Shown here one piece after another: positions 33,401 to 42,400 of a stretch of 64,000 nucleotides of DNA. The stretch's first letter is position 1; each line of letters opens with the position of its first letter. The notes under the pieces were generated by a model. That model had not been told where the DNA came from. It did not search any database and was given only the letters and a program-made list of their open reading frames with translations. Made by a program: the position numbers and the translations under genes. Source of the DNA: Metaphire vulgaris (lineage: Eukaryota > Annelida > Clitellata > Crassiclitellata > Megascolecidae); the NCBI GenBank assembly GCA_018105865.1, contig CM030837.1, positions 14,881,225-14,945,224 of the forward strand, read 5' to 3'.

Positions 33401-36400
33401 CCAGTGAGACTCTTACCCCTTCGAGACAGCCGTGTGTCTGCATCGGTGTCAACGAAAAGTTTCATGTTAAACATATCACGGATTTCCTTAAAGTAGAAGA
33501 CAAGAATTCCTTCCACCAGGATGACGTCACCTGGATTGACCGTCTGCTCGTTCTCCGTATCACTGCAGCATAAAAACAGTCACAGACATTATCATTTATT
33601 AACAATACAAAATCTAATCTAATCTAATCTAAAACTTCTATTAGCGCCACTTCATAATGCACAGGAACATCAACCGATGGCACACCAAATCCAAATAATT
33701 AAAGATCCAGTTCAAATCCAGGGTATCCGGCCAGGCAAACGGGTGACAGTCTATGGTGGATAGGTCAGGTCATAAAAGATGGGTTTTAATCTTTTTATAA
33801 AAATCTGTAATGAATTTGCAATGTGCACATGTTGAGGCAATGAGTTCCAGAGTTTGGGGGCAGCCACTGAAAAAGAACTGTAATGACCATTGCTCAAGAG
33901 TTTATAAGAACACTTTGCACTATTTCTAAATAAAACCTGCTGAAAATGTTAAAAGATAAAATGAAAATGCAGCTGAGCTTTGGCAATCAGCCAAACAGCT
34001 ATTTTAGTCACATGAAGAATACTCCTAAACCCTGAAGTATGGTAAACAGCAATTGGTACAATTATTACGCATCTCCATCAAAATAAGTCTGAGCGTAGCA
34101 AAATTGAATAGCATTAGTACAAACAACTCAACCTTCTATTAAAATCAGAGGTGTCAAGACTTTTTGGGCAGTGGGCCAAATAACATGTCTCCCATGTCCT
34201 TGTGGGCCAAATGCAAAAATGCTTGTCAATATTATATTCCAAAATATAAGCTCTCTAAAATCTAAAGTAAAATGACGAAAACATGAAAGGCCATTCAATC
34301 ATTACAGTATTTACATTGATTACAACCTATTGCTGTTACTGACAAAATGTATTTTTGTCATGTCTAACAGAAACAGTTACATTTCAAAATCTGTTAATGG
34401 CCAAGAAGTGAAGATTTAATTGAAAACATATAAAATTAGATGACGGTTGATATAGACATGGAAGCTGATGAGACGTGACATTGGTTATTTTTCACTAGTT
34501 TAGCCATGTCCAGTTTTAAATCTGCAACCAAAACTACTCGCAAATTTGCCGAGGGTTTTGCTAATTAACGCAAGTATGCTAGGCGAGTATATTACTGTAA
34601 TAATCTCCGCTGTTGATATAGCGCGTCGATATACTGGTTCAGTCAACATCACCAACGAAACTCAAAACAAAGAAAGATTTATGCTATTCCATTTGTCACG
34701 CCAGCAAAACACAGGATCCACGATTCTACATTAAAGCAATTTTTAAAATGCAAAAAGATTCTACATCAAACCAATTTCTTAAACCAAACAAGATTTTACA
34801 TCAAACCAATTTCACCCATAAACTTTTAGCAAAAATTTTAAAAACGTAAATATTTTCGCGACAGCGGACTTTTGACCACTAGACAATTGACCACAGGTGA
34901 CGTTTGACAAAAGGAGCATAGACAATAGCGGGCTTTTTGCAGGAATTAATGATAATAATAACGTGCTTTTGAGTGGTTTTGTACTGTGTATCATCTGCAA
35001 ACTGTTCATATAAGGAAATTCAGTTTGCAGATGATACACTGTACAAAACCACTCAAAATCACATTATTATTATTATTAATTCCTGGAAAAAAGCCCACTA
35101 TTATCTATGCTCCTTTTGTCAAACGTCACCTGTGGTCAATCGTCCAGAGGTCAAAAGTCCGCTGTGGTCAATCGTCCGCTGTGGTCAATCGTCCAGTGGT
35201 CAATCGTCCTATGGTCAATCGTCCTGTGGTCAATAGTCCTAGAACCTAAAATGATAATGTGAACAGCTTCATTTCATTTTTACAGTCAGAATTTTCTCCA
35301 CAGCACATACTTACGTACTATCATGTATCATTAAATCATAAGGTGGTAATTGATACATGTATGAAATACTAAGATAAAATACAAACCGAGCATTCTGGAC
35401 AAAATCATATTTTGGTATTTCCACTGGCAGGCCATCTTTAATGTTTTTAAGTGTAGTGGCCATTAGCTTATCGTCAAATGCACCTGAAATTTTGCACAAG
35501 GGGAAAAACTGTCACCAATTAAACACATGTAAAGAATAAATATAACAAAAAATTAATTACAAAAATAAGTATTAGAACAGATCTATATGATAAATGCACT
35601 TAATGCATTCAATAAGAGTACACTTTAAAAATTCTTGGACAGAGTACAGACAAAAAAAGCAAATTCTGGTTCTAACAGATAAAAATACTCTCAACCTTCA
35701 CAGTGGGTTCTCTTGTCCCTTCAAGTATCTATGGTAATGCCATCTGGTATTGCCTGACTATATACTGGTAATTACACTCAGTGATTCTTTATGACTGTAT
35801 CTAATTATATCTCACTGCCTAGGTTACTCAGAGACTTAGTGTGACTGCATATAATTGTACCTTACTGTCTAACTTGGAAGCATGGCTTAATCTGATTTGC
35901 ACAGGTTTGGTGATTTCAGTTCCTTGTCTACTTTTGAAGTCTCTATGAGCAAAATTCTCCAAATTTCCACAGAGCAAATTTTCTCAAATTGTTAGCATTA
36001 ATCACAGACCAACTAACTAGGCTAACAAAAATACTATAACAACAACAAACTGGGGATTCTCACTTGGGTGGTCAAAATCAAAAAATCCTTTGGCTGCCAG
36101 AGCACGTTCTTTGTCGTCAAGTTCTCTGTAAAAGCAATCCTGGCTGATGATGCCTACACGGTGATCCAATATGCCAACATTCTGCTGGTCAAGGAGCTCA
36201 ACAATCTTCTTGCAAACTGTTGACTGTAATACAGCAAAACATCATCCAAGCATTAAAACAGATAAACTATAAAATTCATTTTAAAAGCTCCAGAATTTCA
36301 TAATCTCCTTAAACAGTAAACTTTAGACATAGATATCATAACAAACAGTAACAAAGCATAAAGCCGTTAATTAGTCTTTCAGTATTCTGTAACTAAATAC

Positions 36401-39400
36401 TTAATGTATGAAAAATTATCACAAGAACATTTCACTGATCTTCATTTATATTACATATTACAGTATATACCTATATTCGTAGAAATAATTTTTCTTTGAA
36501 ATCACCAAATATGTGCCAAATAACCAATATTAAAATCACGCATTTCAATTAATGTATTATTTCACTGCAAAATTCCTCCCACTTATTCTGAGTTATTCAT
36601 GTGATATTGTTTTTTTAACAACATTTCAGTCATTTTTCTTAAGTCTACGGTCACATGACCTCATAAGAACATAATCTTTGTCATCAGCAGACAATCTCCA
36701 TGACATCTACTAGGTCAATGTTTTGGTCAAGGTTGACGTCAATCAGCAATACTTATGTGCATAAGAAATCAAAAACAAATATCTGCTGAAGAGTTGCGGA
36801 CCTCTGACAACAGTCCATATATTATCAAGCACTCAAGATAAGCCAGAAGATCCTTCAAAGGATCAAACTGATAAGACCTCTCCTATTAAGAAAGCTGTTT
36901 TATCAAATTATACTCATCTAAAACATGAGCAATCCAACACATTAATCTACCGGTAGCTCAAAAGAGCCTATTGACGTCACACAGCTGCATTCAATACATT
37001 CTCATACTAGCGATGATGTTCAACTGGTGTTCTGCAGAATTTAAGGGCTTCACGCATATAGGTTTAGAATGCATTCACCAGGGGCTCTTTCAATGGTTAG
37101 AACACTTTTTTAAAAGCACAAAATGACCATACATTGAAGCCTAAGGGCAATTTCTTAATGCAACTAGAAGCTGGCATGCAAAATCTTTCACAGCGATGAA
37201 TAAGATACTTCAGGCATTCACTATTTCATAAACTGGCTTGACAAAATCCAGTTCAAATGAGGTAGATTTGCTAGCTTTGCTCTCCGCTGAATCAGGCAAT
37301 TGGCACAAGGCATTTTGTGGGCTCAAGGTTTTGAAGGAAAAAGAAAAGAAGGAGAGTTCTTCTCTGTCTGTCAGGTCTTCCCATGAACTGAGCACTTTCA
37401 AATCAAGAATAAAAACTCATCTCTTTCAGATAGCTTTTCCTCCATAGCCTGCCTTGCTGCCTCCCACTTACTGATCTCTGGATCGACCTGGTCTTTTACG
37501 GTTAGGATTTGGAGTACCATCGATGGAGTACCATCTAAGGGTATTAGAAAAGGTGTAATAAAAGTGTATAATTATTATTAATGTTAAGTGCTGCAATTTC
37601 AGCAAATCTGAAAGTGGGTACGATATTAGTTAAATTGGAGCACATCACATTTGCATACATTTCCAATAATACATACAAATGGACACTGGGCAGGCAGATT
37701 TCTTTGATGAACTACAATAGTGTGAAGGCCTGTTTATGTCTTTACAAAAGACTGAAACACCATTGCCTCAAACAAGATTACTAAATCAATTTGCAAAAGA
37801 CATAGCATTCAACTCCCCTAGGCCAACATATTCATCTAAAATCTCTAGTCATCTTTGTTCTGTTGCCAAACTACCGGTGGTCCCACACACCTTCCTGGTA
37901 GTCCCATGCACCTATTTGCCAAAATGAAAAGCAGATACATACATGGATCTTATGAGCCTGCATAAATTGCAAGTACTGGGAGGTCTACTCAGATTTATAA
38001 AATCCAATATATTATTACAAAAAACTTCAAGAAGTTTATAGAACAGTCACAATAGACTGTGAGTGATGGATATGAAAAGACAAAAACAAAATGTAAACAT
38101 CAACAAGTTGAAATGATCCAACAAAAACAACACCTGCTTCAATGCCAATACCCCAACAATGAATAACAATAATAAAAGTAATAACAACAACAATACCGGT
38201 AATAATAATATAATTATCATTACTTTTATAACTAATAATAATATAATTATCATCATCGTTACTACTGCTATTGTCATTACTATGCCCTTTAATGACACCA
38301 TTTCTAATAGCCAAATGCAGGTACTTCATATCAATCATCACAAAAGATCAGGTAATTCCAGAGATCAGTCAGAGTGGAAACCATGAAACAGACTATAAAG
38401 GAAAAGTCAACTGGAAGAGATGTGCTTCTAGTCTAGATTTGAATGTACTCAATTCACTGGAAGATCTTGACAGGCTGAAGAAGAGTTCAAAAATTCAGGG
38501 CCAGCAACCAGTGGCCACACCAGGATGTTAACTGAGGCAGGACTTGTAACAGGGCCTGAAATTTTTTACCATGGCCAGCCCGGCCAGAGAAATGTTTGGT
38601 CAATCACAGAATTACACAATGTACATGCAATCAATTGCAATTAAACTTGCTGATTGCACTACCGGTAATAGTCCTTAATCAAGCATTAATTCTTATGCCC
38701 AATGCTGTGTGCATTATTACTGTAGGTCTTTACCTTAAATTAGAAACCCACTGTAAGTAGAGACAGTAACTATATCATCAGTGTACAATCTGAGCTTTGA
38801 TGAAGGACAATAGAGTGAAGGCCTGTTTATGCTCAACAAAAGGCCGAAAAACCATTGCCTCAAGCAAGATTATTGAATCAATTTGCAAAAGACATAGCAC
38901 TCAACCAACGTTCCTTCTAATTTTTTTGGGTGCTGTGCAAATTTTCAGTTGGTCTGAGCAACTCAAAAATGCTGCCGTGCAAGGTATATATAAGATTTCA
39001 AAGATTTTTGAAAATTGTATTGCCTTGTACCATACGCTAGGGGCTGTACATTAATTGTGTCAACAATTTTTGACCCCCTCTTCTCCCTTGTCAACAACTG
39101 TCAACTTTCACTTCCCCCCATAATTACGTCAAAAACTTTTGACCCGCCCCCGCAAGATCAATGACAGGTCCCAATAACAAGGTTATTATTTTTGGCGGTG
39201 ATGACAATTTTTAACCTTTTTTCTCATCGAATGTCAAAATGTGGTGGTGATGAGCTTTTTTGCCATGATTTTTTCCATTGTAATAAGTAGTATTTCATGA
39301 AATTTCCTATTTTTTGATTATTTGTAAAAGGTGAAATTGTTGACGTCAACTTCTCTTGACCCCCTCCCCTGTCAACAACTGTCAAACTTTTCAAACCCCC

Positions 39401-42400
39401 CTAAATTGTTGAGTTAATTAATGGACAGCCCCCTAGTCAAGTGAAAACTGAATGAAGACTGATGTCCAACAAAATAGGTTTTTCCAAAAATTGCAATAAG
39501 ACCTAATTAATAAAATGAACTTGAAATTTCTTAAAGTCGTTATAAGTAAGTCTTATTGACAAAACATCACATCATGTACAGTGGCGGCTCTAGGATTTGG
39601 CAAGTGGGGGGCCGTTGGGGTGGCAACTAATCATGGGGGCCAACCATTTGTTGTTTAATGTATGTAGCATTAAGTATAGGGTCCCAACTGGGGGGCCAGG
39701 CTGTCAATAGGGGGCACGGGCCCCCTGGCCCTCCCTGGTGGAGCCGCCACTGATCATGTATGGCTTCATTGTCATCGAAATTCTAACGTAAAGGCAACAG
39801 CTTGCTGACATATTTTGCAAAAAACAAATTCATCGCTATTTTAAATTTGAGCTAGGCCTACATACTAACGTAATGGAAGTTGGATGCGCCGTCAGAAGCC
39901 AAGGTCAGAAGGCTTTGGCACCATTCACGAAATTGTTTTTTATAGCGCTTGATTTTGTTTAGACTACGAACAATCATTGGGCCATGTAACGAAACTCATT
40001 TTCGCCACAACTATTACTGCATGTTCTGTGATTGTGCTTCAAGTCAAATTTTTTTTATAATGTTTCAGCTTTGACTAATGTAATATCCTATAAATGCCAC
40101 TCAAAAATCACTGCGCGCTACTCAAAAACTTCTGTGTGCTGGCCCAAAAAATTTTGCGCAATTGCGCAGCTTAGAGGGAACGTTGCACTCAACTCCCCTA
40201 GGCCAACATATTCATCTAACATCTCTAGTCATCTTTGTTCTGTTGCCAAACTAGTGGTCCCATGCACCTAGGCTATCTGGTAGTCCCATGCACCTATCTA
40301 TCAAAATGGAAGACAGACACAGACATCAATCTTAAGAGCCTGCATAAATTGCAAGTACTGGTACTCAAGATTTATAAAATCTAATAACATTTTTGGGGAG
40401 CTTCTGTCCCTGTCAGTTTTCAGTCATTATATGCATTGTGCAAATAACAAGTTTAGAGAGAAAGCGCAAAATTATTGTTAAGTGATAGACACATGTAATA
40501 GTATACTGCAGTTTGGAAACATCTTTATGAACATGTCAACAACTCGTTCCATATCCAGGTTTTTTGCTCTTCTTGAGTGGATCGACAGCATCGACAAATT
40601 AGATTAGGGTTCATCACTCATTGCAGTGGGCAAATGAATGAGCACTCAACAACAGCTGTGGTAATTGGAATACCGGTAAATATTTAAGTAAGTATTAAAA
40701 ACCAGTACCTGCATACCAGTATCAGCATACCAGCCCCAATGTATTTTCCTGCTGCAATCATCCGCTGATGCATTCGATTCATCTCCCTTAATTCTAGTGA
40801 CAAGTCTTCGTTAGCTGTGTAGTGCTTAGCAAAGAACCTTTACAGCCCCAATGCTTAGAAATGCCTACTTGTAGGCAGAAACACTGCAATAAGTCACGCA
40901 ATACTAACACGTTCTTGTGAAAACTGTGTGTGTACTAAGGCATTATCAATTATGGACAGGCACGCCTGAAGTGGGGGTGCAGGGGGTGTAGCTGCACTCC
41001 CTGGAAAAATTCAGGGGGTGCAATGCACCCCCTGGAAAGAGGATGGTCTGCACCCCCTCTGCATCCCATGAATCCTGAAAAACAGGGGGTGCAGAGGGGG
41101 TGCAGAGTGTACAGACAACCTTATTTTTGCTTGTCAAGCTATTTTGAAGGTAAATTCTAGCGTTGAAGACCTTTTTTGCTTGTCAAGCTATTTTGAAGGT
41201 AAATTTTGTTGAAGACCTTTTTTTGCTTTTCACTTCGAAAAAATCTGCACCCCTGACCAAAATTCGTTCCAGCGGGCCTGATTATGGAGAATTAGATTTC
41301 CTTGTGTATTCATGAACAATGTCTTGTTGTCATAGTCCTTGACTTGTCCTTGAAAGCAGTCAGGTCATATAAAATCTAGGTTAAAGTGTATTTGCAATAT
41401 TTGCTTAGTGGACCAATTGTTAGTTATTTCTAGTCTGGCTGACAGGAAACCAGATAGCCTAATGACCAAGGGCGTAAAACACGGGGGGGGGACGGTCCCC
41501 CAATAATTAGTAAGAGGGGGACAGAGTATCAACTATCCCCCCAATGTTTCTTGCCTTATGGTCAAATCACTCATAATTACAGATGACCTTTTTGCTCGTC
41601 AAGACTTTTTGGGATTTTGGGAGATGAAAAGGGGGTCTGACCTGACTTTATGGACGATTCTACCCCCCCAATGCTGATGCCAGGTCTACGCCACTGCTAA
41701 TGACGAGTATCAAGTGATGCTCTAGAAAGTTCAACAAAGAAGAAGCGGAAGTCAAGAAACAAAGGTTGATGTGACGCCACGTTGATGCGCACACAGGTAA
41801 ATTCTTTTCAAAATCAAAGAATTCTAAAAGATATTGGCAAGTTGTTGAGACTTAGTTTATAAATTAAGTGGATGGTATTGCAAGCATGGTTTTGAGCGTT
41901 GTTTTTAAATTATATTTTTAACAGTCTTCATTAAGTTTCAATGTTATGGATGTTCACCAATTATAGCCGTTATTTAAGGTTATTTCTTGACTTAAGCCTA
42001 CCCCTTTTCTTCATGATCCTAAATGCCTAATTTGCTTGTAGACAAAAAATGGAAACACACTGTTGGGTTGGAGCTGACAATGTCTCTGGAGGATCTGCCA
42101 TTGATGCAGCAAGTGATACAACAAACAGAATAGGACTTTGCATACCTCATGTAGTGAAGTTTGTTTACCATGATTTTTGGGCATCAGGTGACAAATTGCA
42201 GTCTGCACTTAATGCCACAAGACCCTGTTGGACAAGAGTGGTGTAACCATGCCATTTACCAAGTATGACTCAATGTTAAGTGTACCTGATTTAAATAGCT
42301 GCATAGATTTTTTGCCTATCACTGATTGGATAATGAATTTTAGTCTTGTGTCCTGTAGTCCTATTGATTGCAGTCTGCACTAAATGCCACAAGACCCTGT

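Larger units (their letters stand above)
38906..40185. mobile_element. hAT-type element, CAACGTTCCYTCTAA ends, 1.28 kb
   Basis: Ends CAACGTTCCTTCTAA / (inverted) TTAGAGGGAACGTTG, perfect 8-bp target duplication cactcaac. The uninterrupted copy at 37700-37985 confirms both edges. No transposase reading frame. Two younger elements sit inside (39040-39433, 39579-39752). Confidence 0.93.
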
